This document shows, piece after piece, positions 52,510 through 61,303 of a stretch of 64,000 nt of DNA. Origin of the DNA: Clostridium isatidis (GTDB taxonomy: Bacteria; Bacillota; Clostridia; Clostridiales; Clostridiaceae); the NCBI RefSeq assembly GCF_002285495.1, contig NZ_CP016786.1, positions 2,554,501 to 2,618,500 of the forward strand. The letters run 5' to 3'. Made by a program: the position numbers and the translations under genes. The notes under the pieces were generated by a model. It was not told where the DNA came from. It ran no database searches and saw nothing but the letters and a program-made list of their open reading frames with translations. Position 1 is the stretch's first letter. The number at the start of each line of letters is the position of its first letter.

Positions 52510-53430
52510 ATGACATTACAACAGCTTAAATACATAATAAAAATTGTTGAATGCGGTTCAATTACAGAAGCTGCTAAACAACTTTTTATTACACAACCTA
52601 GTCTTTCAGCAGCTGTTAAAGATCTTGAAAAAGAACTCGGAATAGAAATTTTCTACCGCACTCCAAAAGGAATATCACTATCTATTGATGGTACAGAATT
52701 TCTTTCTTATGCTCGCCAAATTATAGAGCAAACAGAACTTATGGAACAACGTTATATAGGAAAAAAACCTTCAAAAAAACTATGTTCAATATCCACTCAA
52801 CATTACGCTTTTGCTGTTAATGCTTTTGTAGAACTGATTTTAGCTTTAAATGTAGATGAGTATGATTTTACTCTACGAGAAACGAGAACTTATGAAATTA
52901 TCGAAGATGTAAAAAATTTACGAAGTGAGATAGGAATTATATATTTAAGTAATTTTAACGAAAAAGTTCTCAACAAGATATTAAAAGAAAACCACTTAGT
53001 ATTCAATCTTCTATTTGAAGCTAATCCTCACATTTTTGTCAGCTCAAAGCATCCTCTTGCCAATAAGAAAGCTATTAGTCTGGAAGATCTAGATAATTAT
53101 CCATTTCTTGTATTCGAACAAGGTGTATATAATTCATTTTATTTTTCAGAAGAAATATTTAGCACTCTTCCTAGAAAGAAAACTATTTATGTCAGCGATC
53201 GTGCTACTCTTTTCAATTTATTAATTGGAGTAAATGGCTATACAATCTGTTCAGGTATTTTAAGCAGCGATCTAAACGGAGATAATATTATATCGATTCC
53301 CCTTATAACAGATGAGAAAATGCGTATTGGCTGGATTGCAAACGAAAAATCTCATCTTAGTTCATTAGCCATTGAATATATTTCAAAATTAAAAAAATGG
53401 ATTTGCGAATATGGATATAACTTAAAATAA
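52510..53430 (+). CDS. LysR-family regulator, probably of methionine genes
   Basis: 306 residues. N-terminal helix-turn-helix TLQQLKYIIKIVECGSITEA and LFITQPSLSAAVKDLEKELG (1-60), then a two-lobed effector domain (about 90-300) in the CysB/MtaR style. It is convergent with metF-metE, and matching palindromes stand before its own gene and before metE, so it is probably the activator of metEF that responds to homocysteine or a related signal. AAGGTGAT precedes the ATG. Confidence 0.88.
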   Translation: MTLQQLKYIIKIVECGSITEAAKQLFITQPSLSAAVKDLEKELGIEIFYRTPKGISLSIDGTEFLSYARQIIEQTELMEQRYIGKKPSKKLCSISTQHYAFAVNAFVELILALNVDEYDFTLRETRTYEIIEDVKNLRSEIGIIYLSNFNEKVLNKILKENHLVFNLLFEANPHIFVSSKHPLANKKAISLEDLDNYPFLVFEQGVYNSFYFSEEIFSTLPRKKTIYVSDRATLFNLLIGVNGYTICSGILSSDLNGDNIISIPLITDEKMRIGWIANEKSHLSSLAIEYISKLKKWICEYGYNLK

Positions 53431-53431
53431 A

Positions 53432-53459
53432 AAACAATGCCTCCAAAGAGGCATTGTTT
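53432..53459. terminator. Bidirectional terminator between LysR gene and metF
   Basis: AAACAATGCCTC (53432-53443) pairs perfectly with GAGGCATTGTTT (53448-53459) around CAAA. It touches the metF stop codon and ends both convergent transcripts. Confidence 0.88.
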
Positions 53460-54322
53460 CATGCAACAAGTAAAGTATTTATGGCTTCATAGATTCTATG
53501 GGCAATGTAGGGATTATTCATTGTGTAAAGATGTATTCCATCTACTCCCTGTGCTATCAAATCAACTATCTGATCCACAGCATAAGCAATACCAGCATCT
53601 CTCATAGCTTCTGGATTATTTTCATATCTAGTCATGATAGTCAAAAATTTTTTAGGGAGATTAGCCCTGCAAAGGCTAATCAGTCTCTCAATCTGTTTCT
53701 TATTCACAACTGGCATAATGCCTGCTTCAATTGGAACGTTTATTCCAGCAATAGCAGCACGTTCCCTAAATGAATAAAAATAATTATTATCAAAGAACAA
53801 CTGTGTTATCAATTGGTTTGCCCCTGCATCTACTTTACGTTTTAAATTACGAATATCTTCAATGATTGTTGAAGATTCAAAATGACCTTCCGGATAGCAA
53901 GCTGCTATTATATTGAAATCTCCATTTTCTTTTATAAAGGAAATTAAATCACTTGCATATTTAAAATCATTTTTTAGGATAAATCTAGTATTAACATCCC
54001 CCCTTAAAGCCAAAATATTTTCAATTCCAGCCTTTTTGAAATCATCTAACATTTTAAGAACTTCACCTTTTGTAAGATTAATACAAGGAAGATGTGCAAC
54101 ACTTTCAAGACCGTATTTATTTTTAATATCAGATGCTATTTTTAATGTATTACTACTACTTTCACTTCCTCCCGCACCATATGTGACACTAATAAAATCT
54201 GGGTTAATTCCTTTTAATTTTTCAATAGTATCATAAATTATATTAACAGAGTCTGTCCTTTTTGGAGGAAATATTTCAAAGGACAGAACTCTTTTCACTT
54301 TAAATAGTTCGCATGTTTTCAT
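53459..54322 (-). CDS. metF: Methylenetetrahydrofolate reductase
   Basis: 287 residues, FAD-dependent TIM barrel. VLSFEIFPPKR carries the catalytic Glu; VTYGAGGS, ALRGD and AACYPEGH are the folate and FAD motifs; QLFFDNNYF follows. It makes 5-methyltetrahydrofolate, the methyl donor for MetE. Its ATG overlaps the metE stop by 4 bases, so both enzymes of the last methionine step are made together. Confidence 0.95.
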   Translation of the reverse strand: MKTCELFKVKRVLSFEIFPPKRTDSVNIIYDTIEKLKGINPDFISVTYGAGGSESSSNTLKIASDIKNKYGLESVAHLPCINLTKGEVLKMLDDFKKAGIENILALRGDVNTRFILKNDFKYASDLISFIKENGDFNIIAACYPEGHFESSTIIEDIRNLKRKVDAGANQLITQLFFDNNYFYSFRERAAIAGINVPIEAGIMPVVNKKQIERLISLCRANLPKKFLTIMTRYENNPEAMRDAGIAYAVDQIVDLIAQGVDGIHLYTMNNPYIAHRIYEAINTLLVA

Positions 54323-56595
54323 TCTGACAAACTCTTTCTGATTTCCTTTGCTGCAATAACTAAGTTTTCAAGACTAGAAATAGTCTCTTCATTTCCTCTT
54401 GTTTTAAGTCCACAATCAGGATTAACCCATAACTTATTCCCTGGTATTTCTTCAAGCATCTTAAAAAGTGCTTCCTTAATTTCCAAAACACTTGGAATCC
54501 TTGGCGAATGAATATCATAAACACCAGGACCGACTTCCGTTTTAAATCCACCTTCCCTTATTGTTTTAATAATGCTAAGATCAGAACGTGCTGCTTCAAA
54601 AGTAATTACATCAGCATCCATATTATCGATATCTTTAATAATGTCTGCAAATTCGCTATAGCACATATGAGTATGAATTTGTGTTTCAGCTTTTACACCA
54701 CTATGAGTAAATCTGAAAGCAGGGATTGCCCAATCAAGATATTCACTATGCCAGTCACTTTTTCTAAGAGGCAATTTTTCTCTAAGTGCTGCTTCATCAA
54801 TTTGAATAACCTTAATTCCATTTGCTTCAAGATCAAGGACTTCTCCTCTTATAGCAAGGGCAATTTGGAATACACAATCTTTCAAGGATATATCCTCACG
54901 TGGAAATGACCAATTTAAAATCGTTACTGGACCTGTTAACATTCCCTTTACATATTTTGATGTAAGAGATTGTGCATAAACAGAATAATCAATAGTTATT
55001 GGCTTAGAACGAGAAATATCACCCCATATTATTGGCGGCTTTACACATCTTGTACCATAAGACTGAACCCAGCCTTTCTCAGTAAATAAAAATCCATCAA
55101 GATTCTCTCCAAAATATTCAACCATATCATTACGCTCAAACTCTCCATGAACCAAGAGATCAAGACCTATCTTTTCTTGCAGCTCAATCCATTCTGCAAT
55201 TTTTTTCTTGTTAAAGGTTACATATTCCTCGAAAGAAATTTTTCCTTTCTTATAATTAGATCTATTTGTTTTTACATCTGCTGTCTGTGGAAATGAACCG
55301 ATTGTTGTTGTTGGAAGTAATGGTAAATTCAACTTTTCTTTCTGAATTTTTTCACGTTCTTCAAAGTTAGGCTGTCTAATAAAATCATTTTGAGAAAGTG
55401 CAGAAACAGCTGTATGAACATTTTCATTTTTATAACATCTCACCTGGTTGAATAGTTTTTTATTTTCCCTATATTCGTCAGTAAAAACTGAATCACTATT
55501 AGATAATATTCTTTTTAATTCCGATAGCTCCATTAGCTTTTCTTCTGCAAAAGCAAGATACTTTTTATACTCTTCAGAAAGACCATCTTCATTTTTAAGA
55601 GTATATGGAATGTGAAGAAGTGAACAAGATGTATTTAAAACAATATTCTTACAGTACTTTTTTAATTCTATAATCAAATTAACAGTATTAGTATAGTTAT
55701 TTCTCCAAATATTCTTTCCATTAACTATACCTGCAAAAAGAGTTTTATTATCTGGAAAACCAAATTCTTTAATACACTCCAATGTCTTTTTTCCTTCAAC
55801 AAAATCAAGACCAATCCCATCAAAAGGCATTGCAATAACTCTACCATAACAATCTCTTATATCACCAAAATAAGTCTGTAATAACACTTTAGTCTTCCTT
55901 TTTTCATTAAGGATAGAATCATATAGTCTAGTGAAAAGATGTATATCTTCTTCTGATAAGTCCATAACAAGGTAAGGTTCATCAAACTGAATCCACTGAG
56001 TCCCTAAATCATTAAATTTATTTAAAATATCTGAATACGAGCGAATAATATCATTTATATAGTATGCTATCGTTTTTTCACCTGTAAATCTTGCTAACTT
56101 TAAAAATGTAAAAGCCCCAATTATAGTAGGTTTAGTTTCAATTCCTAAGCTTTTAGCTTCTAAAAATTCCTTAAAAGGCTTATCTCCTATGAGAGTAATT
56201 TCAGTTCCATCTTCAATTTCAGGTACCATATAATGATAATTAGTATTAAACCATTTTTTCATAGCTAAAGCTTTTACATCGCCTTTTTCCCCTTGATATC
56301 CCCTTGCCATAGCAAAATACTCATCAAGACTATCTAGTTGAAGTTTCTTATAACGATTTGGAATCACATTAAGTAAAACAGCAGTATCTAGCATATTGTC
56401 ATAAAAAGAAAAATCATTTGAAGATATAAAGTCAATTCTTTTTTCCTTTTGAACCTTCCAATGGGTTTCCCTTAAATTAATAGCAATAGCTTGAAGTTCT
56501 TCCTTGGTAAAAGCATCTTTAAAATATTTTTCTGTTGCAAATTTTAATTCTCTTAAAACTCCCACTCTTGGGTATCCTATAACAGATGTTTTCAT
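54319..56595 (-). CDS. metE: Cobalamin-independent methionine synthase
   Basis: 758 residues from the ATG at 56595, five bases after AGGGGTG; an ATG 18 bases upstream overlaps that site. Two TIM barrels; the C-terminal one has the zinc ligands His and Cys in THMCYSEF, a Glu in FEAARSD, and Cys in WVNPDCGLKTR, with IGSFPQTADVK and VHGEFERNDMVE as folate/homocysteine motifs. It transfers the methyl group from 5-methyl-THF-polyglutamate to homocysteine without B12. No S-box or B12 riboswitch lies upstream; a LysR-type palindrome does. Confidence 0.96.
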   Translation of the reverse strand: MKTSVIGYPRVGVLRELKFATEKYFKDAFTKEELQAIAINLRETHWKVQKEKRIDFISSNDFSFYDNMLDTAVLLNVIPNRYKKLQLDSLDEYFAMARGYQGEKGDVKALAMKKWFNTNYHYMVPEIEDGTEITLIGDKPFKEFLEAKSLGIETKPTIIGAFTFLKLARFTGEKTIAYYINDIIRSYSDILNKFNDLGTQWIQFDEPYLVMDLSEEDIHLFTRLYDSILNEKRKTKVLLQTYFGDIRDCYGRVIAMPFDGIGLDFVEGKKTLECIKEFGFPDNKTLFAGIVNGKNIWRNNYTNTVNLIIELKKYCKNIVLNTSCSLLHIPYTLKNEDGLSEEYKKYLAFAEEKLMELSELKRILSNSDSVFTDEYRENKKLFNQVRCYKNENVHTAVSALSQNDFIRQPNFEEREKIQKEKLNLPLLPTTTIGSFPQTADVKTNRSNYKKGKISFEEYVTFNKKKIAEWIELQEKIGLDLLVHGEFERNDMVEYFGENLDGFLFTEKGWVQSYGTRCVKPPIIWGDISRSKPITIDYSVYAQSLTSKYVKGMLTGPVTILNWSFPREDISLKDCVFQIALAIRGEVLDLEANGIKVIQIDEAALREKLPLRKSDWHSEYLDWAIPAFRFTHSGVKAETQIHTHMCYSEFADIIKDIDNMDADVITFEAARSDLSIIKTIREGGFKTEVGPGVYDIHSPRIPSVLEIKEALFKMLEEIPGNKLWVNPDCGLKTRGNEETISSLENLVIAAKEIRKSLSE

Positions 56596-56680
56596 ATCAC
56601 CCCTACCTTTCATATTTGTTTTTTATAATGCTACCATAAAAATCCTTCTATAGTGTAATATCCATTATTTATCATTATCC

Positions 56681-56695
56681 ATAGTTTATAACTAT
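56681..56695 (-). promoter_or_regulatory. MET-box-like palindrome upstream of metE
   Basis: ATAGTT-TAT-AACTAT, a perfect 6-3-6 palindrome 86 bases before the metE start, nearly identical to the site before the LysR gene (52469-52485). The likely target of that LysR regulator. Confidence 0.62.
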
Positions 56696-56776
56696 AACTT
56701 TATATTAATCAGGCTCTAGACTTAAAGCTTTACAATGTAATCTAAGTAACTCAAAATAAATAATTAATAAAAAATA

Positions 56777-56807
56777 AACACTCAGTAATTAATAAAACTA
56801 CTAAGTG
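56777..56807 (-). terminator. Terminator of the MFS exporter gene
   Basis: ACACTCAGTA (56777-56786) pairs with TACTAAGTGT (56798-56807), one G-U; leftward followed by TTATTTTTTATT, 20 bases past the stop. Confidence 0.82.
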
Positions 56808-56826
56808 TCATTTCTTTTATATTTAA

Positions 56827-58233
56827 TTATTTAAATAAAATAGCATCTTTTCTAATTTTATTTGTCAAAAAGAATGTAGGAATAATACTAATTAACATAA
56901 ATATTAAACTTGTAATAAAACCCATATGATAAGCAATAGTTAAATTAGCTATAGTCCCTTCCTTCATATTTAGAGAGTTACTAACAACTGTTGCCAAAAT
57001 CGCCGAACCAGATGCAGCACCTATATTTTGAATAATTCTTGTAGCAACGCTGGCTGCTGGAACTTGAGTATTTTTAAGACCTACATAAGAATCGCTCATA
57101 ATAGGCACAGTTATACCTCCAACTCCTATTCCACGTAAAAATAAAGTAAGCCATATAATCCAATAGGCTGTATCAGAATCAAAAAATGCAAATGGCAGAG
57201 TTCCCATAATAGTTATTATAATTGAAGGTAGAACAACAAATCTGGCTCCAATTTTATCAGTCATTTTACCAATGATAGGTCGTGTAACCAGCATTCCTAT
57301 ACCTTGAGGTATTAACCAAAGAGCTGATGTAATAACATTTAAAGCTCGTACATTTCTAAAGAACATTGGAAATAAAAGCATAGGTCCATTAGTAGCAAAT
57401 CCAGCTAAAAATAAAGAAATAAAGGATGCACTAAAATTTTTAGATTTAAACAACTCTAATGGAATCAAAGCTAAATCCTTCTTTTTCCAACCATAAAATA
57501 AATATATTACTAAGGAAATACTAGCCAATGCAAAGGATAAAACAGCTATTGAATTAGCCCCTGAGGCCTTTATTTCAGTTACACCAAAGATAAACATTCC
57601 TGACATCATTACAAGTAGAAAAACACCAATCCAATCTAATTTAGCAGATTTATCTATTGCCTTAAAATTTGGTAATTTCCAATGCATCATCAATAAAGCA
57701 ATTGCTCCAATAGGAAGATTCACAAAAAACAACCAATGCCAAGATGAATATTGCATAATTAATCCCCCAATAACCGGACCAATAATTGGAGCAAAAACAA
57801 TAGGTATTCCAACAATAGACATTAAACGTCCAATATTATCATTTCCTGCAAGCTGTACAACCAAAGCTGTTAAGGTTGGAATCATTATTCCAGAAGCAAA
57901 ACCTTGAAATATACGAAATGTAATTAAACTATTCATATCCCATGATAGACCACAAAGCAGTGAAGCTGCCAAAAATACTCCTAAAGCTCCCATAAATATT
58001 TTTTTACCATCATATTTACGAATCAACCATCCAGAAAATGGAACTGCAATTCCTAAAGCAAGGGTATATCCAGTTACAATCCACTGAGTACTAGAAAAAG
58101 ATGCTGAAAATATTTTTGCCAAATCATTCACAGCTATGTTGACAATAGTAGTATCTAACATTGGTGGAAGTGCCCCAAATACCAAAATCCATGCTATACT
58201 CATAATTTCTTTGATTGATTTATCTTTTTTCAT
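56827..58233 (-). CDS. DHA2-family MFS multidrug exporter (EmrB/QacA type)
   Basis: 468 residues, 14 predicted membrane helices. LDTTIVNIAVNDLAK in helix 1 and the motif WIVTGYTLALGIAVPFSGWL with RKYDGKK are those of DHA2 drug:proton antiporters; GIPIVFAPIIGPVIGGLIM is motif C, the antiporter signature. Divergent from a TetR gene with twin operators between them, so it is probably induced by the drug it exports. Substrates are unknown. Confidence 0.92.
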   Translation of the reverse strand: MKKDKSIKEIMSIAWILVFGALPPMLDTTIVNIAVNDLAKIFSASFSSTQWIVTGYTLALGIAVPFSGWLIRKYDGKKIFMGALGVFLAASLLCGLSWDMNSLITFRIFQGFASGIMIPTLTALVVQLAGNDNIGRLMSIVGIPIVFAPIIGPVIGGLIMQYSSWHWLFFVNLPIGAIALLMMHWKLPNFKAIDKSAKLDWIGVFLLVMMSGMFIFGVTEIKASGANSIAVLSFALASISLVIYLFYGWKKKDLALIPLELFKSKNFSASFISLFLAGFATNGPMLLFPMFFRNVRALNVITSALWLIPQGIGMLVTRPIIGKMTDKIGARFVVLPSIIITIMGTLPFAFFDSDTAYWIIWLTLFLRGIGVGGITVPIMSDSYVGLKNTQVPAASVATRIIQNIGAASGSAILATVVSNSLNMKEGTIANLTIAYHMGFITSLIFMLISIIPTFFLTNKIRKDAILFK

Positions 58234-58246
58234 ATCGCCATCTCCT

Positions 58247-58309
58247 TAAGATACATTTTGTACCCTAATAATATACTCCTTTTTAAAATAAAGTGCAATA
58301 TGTATCTTA
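58247..58309. promoter_or_regulatory. Twin TetR operators in the divergent promoter region
   Basis: TAAGATACATTTTGTAC (58247-58263, +) and TAAGATACATATTGCAC (58293-58309, -) are the same 17-base sequence with two differences, in inverted orientation 46 bases apart; each contains a TACA..TGTA-like palindrome. The second overlaps the -35 TTGCAC of the leftward exporter (17 bases from TATATT). Binding would shut off both genes. Confidence 0.68.
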
Positions 58310-58385
58310 TTTTTTATTAAAAAAATGTTATAATGTTTTTATAAGCATTTTGGAAATTTATATACTTACTCTTGCCAGGGAAAGG

Positions 58386-58973
58386 ATGAAAAACATGCGA
58401 AAACGTGGAGATATACTAAGTGAAAGTATTTATAATGCCACTATAGAAATGATTAAAAAGGTCGGATATACTAATCTCACATTTCAACAAATCGCACAGG
58501 AAGCAAAAACAAGTCGTACTGTAATATACCGCCGCTGGAAAAATAAATTTGAATTAATTCATGAGATTATGACATATAAAACAGCAAAGGTATTAGGTGG
58601 CGAATTAATTGATAAAATTCAGGATACTGGAAGCCTTCGTGGAGATTTATTACATCTTCTTACACTCTATCAAAGGATTTATACGGAAGGCAGCTATGAA
58701 ATCATGAACGCAGTCTTATATGAGATGGGGCAAGATAGCAAAAAAATGTCTGAAATTGAAGTTAACGCAACTAATAAAAACATTCTTGTTATGCGAAAAT
58801 TACTTAGTTTAGCAAAAGCTAGGGGTGAAAAAATAAAAGAAGTAAGTGATACAACCTTAACCCTTCCTTTTGACTTAATCCGTGTAAGAAATTTAATTCA
58901 TAAAGATGCCATTAAAGAAAATCATCTTGAACAATTAGTTGATGAAATACTACTTCCTGTTTTTCTTGAATAA
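58386..58973 (+). CDS. TetR/AcrR family regulator of the adjacent exporter
   Basis: 195 residues from the ATG at 58386, five bases after AGGG; an ATG three codons on (58395) is an alternative. The longer upstream frame runs through the operator and promoter and has no binding site. TetR helix-turn-helix at about 15-60 (VGYTNLTFQQIAQEAKTSRT, VIYRRWKNKFELI), then a helical ligand domain of the TetR_C_16/AcrR kind. Expected repressor of the divergent DHA2 exporter. Confidence 0.9.
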   Translation: MKNMRKRGDILSESIYNATIEMIKKVGYTNLTFQQIAQEAKTSRTVIYRRWKNKFELIHEIMTYKTAKVLGGELIDKIQDTGSLRGDLLHLLTLYQRIYTEGSYEIMNAVLYEMGQDSKKMSEIEVNATNKNILVMRKLLSLAKARGEKIKEVSDTTLTLPFDLIRVRNLIHKDAIKENHLEQLVDEILLPVFLE

Positions 58974-58997
58974 ATTTATTTAATGTAAATATAAAAA

Positions 58998-59035
58998 TAC
59001 CCTCGATAGCTTCTCATAAAGTCATATCGAGGGTA
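58998..59035. terminator. Bidirectional terminator between TetR gene and exoA
   Basis: TACCCTCGATA (58998-59008) pairs perfectly with TATCGAGGGTA (59025-59035) between convergent genes. Confidence 0.85.
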
Positions 59036-59047
59036 AAAGATTATATT

Positions 59048-59875
59048 CTACAAATCAATTTCAAGTAATATTGGGGTATGATCCTGTCTTTCACCTGAAT
59101 CAATCATTTCAGATTTAGTTACCTTATCTGCAATACGATTGCTAACTAGCCAATAATCAATTCTCCAGCCAGAATTATTAATTTTACTGCTTTTAGCTCT
59201 CTGAGACCACCAAGTATAAACATCTTTTATATTTCCATGAATATATCTAAAAGTATCTGTAAAGCCTTTTGCTAATAAGTTTGTAAAACCTTCTCGCTCT
59301 TCATCAGTAAATCCAGGTGAATTACGATTACTATTAGGATGAGCTAAATCTATTTCCTTATGAGCTACATTAAAATCACCTGTTGCAATTACATACTTTT
59401 CCTTATCCAAGCTTTCTAAATACTCTGCATACTTTATATCCCAAATTTGACGTTCTCCTAAACGGTTCAAGCCATCTCCTGCATTAGGTGTATAAACTTG
59501 AGTTAAGAAGAAATCATCAAATTCTAATGTAATTATTCTTCCTTCATAGTCCATAGTACTTGGTGAACCTATTTTAGGATAACTAACAACTGGTTCTAAA
59601 TTATCCTTATATAAAAACATTGTACCTGCATAACCCTTACGAGCTGGTTCAACTGAACTGTTCCAAACAATTTTATAATCTGGGAACATGTCCTTTAAAA
59701 TTTCTAAATGCTTTTTACTAGGTCCACTAGATGGCAGTTTTGTTTCCTGTAAAGCAATCACATCTGGATTATGCTCTTTAATTGTATTTAATACTTCTTT
59801 AGATAACAAAGCTCTTGCTGAACTACTTGTCAGGGCTGCATTTAATGAGTCAATATTCCATGAGATAAACTTCAT
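59048..59875 (-). CDS. exoA: Exodeoxyribonuclease III / AP endonuclease
   Basis: 275 residues of the exonuclease-endonuclease-phosphatase fold. Metal and catalytic motifs: SWNIDSL (Asn), ALQETKL (Glu), YTPNAGDG (Tyr), GDFNVAH (Asp, Asn) and QDHTPI (Asp, His). It cleaves at abasic sites in base-excision repair and has 3'-5' exonuclease activity. TMDYEGR is the DNA-contact loop of this family. Monocistronic with AGGAGG before the ATG. Slightly longer than typical ExoA (about 252) owing to an insert near FTNLLAKGF. Confidence 0.94.
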   Translation of the reverse strand: MKFISWNIDSLNAALTSSSARALLSKEVLNTIKEHNPDVIALQETKLPSSGPSKKHLEILKDMFPDYKIVWNSSVEPARKGYAGTMFLYKDNLEPVVSYPKIGSPSTMDYEGRIITLEFDDFFLTQVYTPNAGDGLNRLGERQIWDIKYAEYLESLDKEKYVIATGDFNVAHKEIDLAHPNSNRNSPGFTDEEREGFTNLLAKGFTDTFRYIHGNIKDVYTWWSQRAKSSKINNSGWRIDYWLVSNRIADKVTKSEMIDSGERQDHTPILLEIDL

Positions 59876-60018
59876 TACTTTTCCTCCTTTATGGATAGAT
59901 TTATCTAATAACTAACTTATATAACTTCATAAACAAATATCTTTGAATTTTATCTAAGTTATTATAGTGTCTTATAAATCATTTTACCATAATGAATTAA
60001 TCAAATAAATGATATTAA

Positions 60019-61143
60019 TTATCTTTTGGCAAGTATATAATATAAAATCAATAATGCTGCCAGAAAAATTAAATTAAGTAAGGTAAACACTACAAGATAA
60101 ACTACATTTCGCTTACCTTCTGTTTTAGCATAATATTTAAAAGAAATAAGACTTGCCATAGATGCTATTATTGTTCCAAGTCCCCCTAAGTTTGTACCTA
60201 TAATTAAGCTTGATATATTATCTGTAAAGCCGGAAAGGAGGATAGCAGCAGGAACATTACTAATAACCTGACTTGCAAGAACTGATGTAATCAATTCATT
60301 TCCCTTTATAACACTATTAAACCAAAAACTTATTTCAGGAATACGTTTCATATTTCCGATAAATATAAATAAAAATATGAATGTAAATAATAAAGCATAA
60401 TCAGCTTTTCCTATAATTCTACGATCTATTAGAAAAACTGCTAGTAAAATTACCGTTCCTGTTATATAAACTGAAATTATATGAGTTACACTTGTCAAAG
60501 CAAAAAGAAAAAGCAATATATAAACAATAATTTTTTTCTTTTGATTTAATATAAGATTATGATTTAACTGCAGCTTTACCTCAACAGCTTTTCTATCAAT
60601 TAATACTAAACAAACTACTAATAGACCAATTAATGAAAGCAAAGTATAAGGCATCATTAACGAAAGAAATTTGTTCAAACTCATTCCGCTTAAAGAAAAT
60701 AAATATAAATTTTGTGGATTACCTAATGGTGTAAGCATACTCCCTAAATTACTTGCAATAGTCTGCAACACAATAATAGAAATCATATATTTCTCTAACC
60801 CAGTCATAACAAGTATATCAATTGTAAAGGGAACAAAAGTAATAAGTGCTACATCATTTGTAATAAGCATGCTGAAAGCAAAACAAAGCAGAACTAATAC
60901 TATTGATAAACTTCTCACATTCCTCATCTTTTTCAGCATCCAGCTACCTATCATGGAAAATATTCCTAGGCTTCTAAGCCCTGCCATTATAAGCATTAAG
61001 CTAAATAAAACAATTAATGTATGAAAATCAATGTAGCTAATATATTTATTGTCCAATGGTACAAATAACATGGATATAATAGCAAGTAAGAAAGATATGC
61101 TTAATACTGCTTCTTTTTTTATGTAGTTAAAAATTAATTTCAT
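60019..61143 (-). CDS. Ion-transporter superfamily permease (CitMHS/ArsB/SLC13-like)
   Basis: 374 residues from the ATG at 61143 (GAGGAG ten bases upstream); the longer frame starts before that site. About ten membrane helices in two halves. MLITNDVALITFVPF and ASQVISNVPAAILLSGF are the paired hairpin regions (N-D-V-A / N-V-P-A) of the ion-transporter superfamily, with TPLGNPQNLYLFS typical of SLC13/YbiR-like anion carriers. It probably moves a dicarboxylate or other anion; the substrate is unknown. Monocistronic. Confidence 0.83.
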   Translation of the reverse strand: MKLIFNYIKKEAVLSISFLLAIISMLFVPLDNKYISYIDFHTLIVLFSLMLIMAGLRSLGIFSMIGSWMLKKMRNVRSLSIVLVLLCFAFSMLITNDVALITFVPFTIDILVMTGLEKYMISIIVLQTIASNLGSMLTPLGNPQNLYLFSLSGMSLNKFLSLMMPYTLLSLIGLLVVCLVLIDRKAVEVKLQLNHNLILNQKKKIIVYILLFLFALTSVTHIISVYITGTVILLAVFLIDRRIIGKADYALLFTFIFLFIFIGNMKRIPEISFWFNSVIKGNELITSVLASQVISNVPAAILLSGFTDNISSLIIGTNLGGLGTIIASMASLISFKYYAKTEGKRNVVYLVVFTLLNLIFLAALLILYYILAKR

Positions 61144-61303
61144 TAAATCCTTACTCCTCGTCATTAGTTAATCTCTTTAATAACTCCCATGTATAATAGG
61201 AATAGTTTCTTGCTATCAATGATTATACTTTAGTAAATACAAAAGGACAACTTGATATTTTCCCATAAATGTATATCAAAGGAATAGTCATAATAAGTTA
61301 AAT

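Noticed and set aside
54508..54909. 133-codon rightward open frame inside metE, and similar opposite-strand frames inside pyrG, asd, dapA, trkH and the kinase genes
   Set aside because: They lie wholly within well-supported genes on the other strand, have no ribosome binding sites and no family motifs.
56596..56826. Possible S-box or cobalamin riboswitch before metE
   Set aside because: No S-box or B12-box core sequences; the region is short and AT-rich apart from the LysR-type palindrome.
58293..58385. 31-codon N-terminal extension of the TetR protein
   Set aside because: It overlaps the operator and promoter region, has no ribosome binding site, and the TetR domain starts normally at the later ATG.
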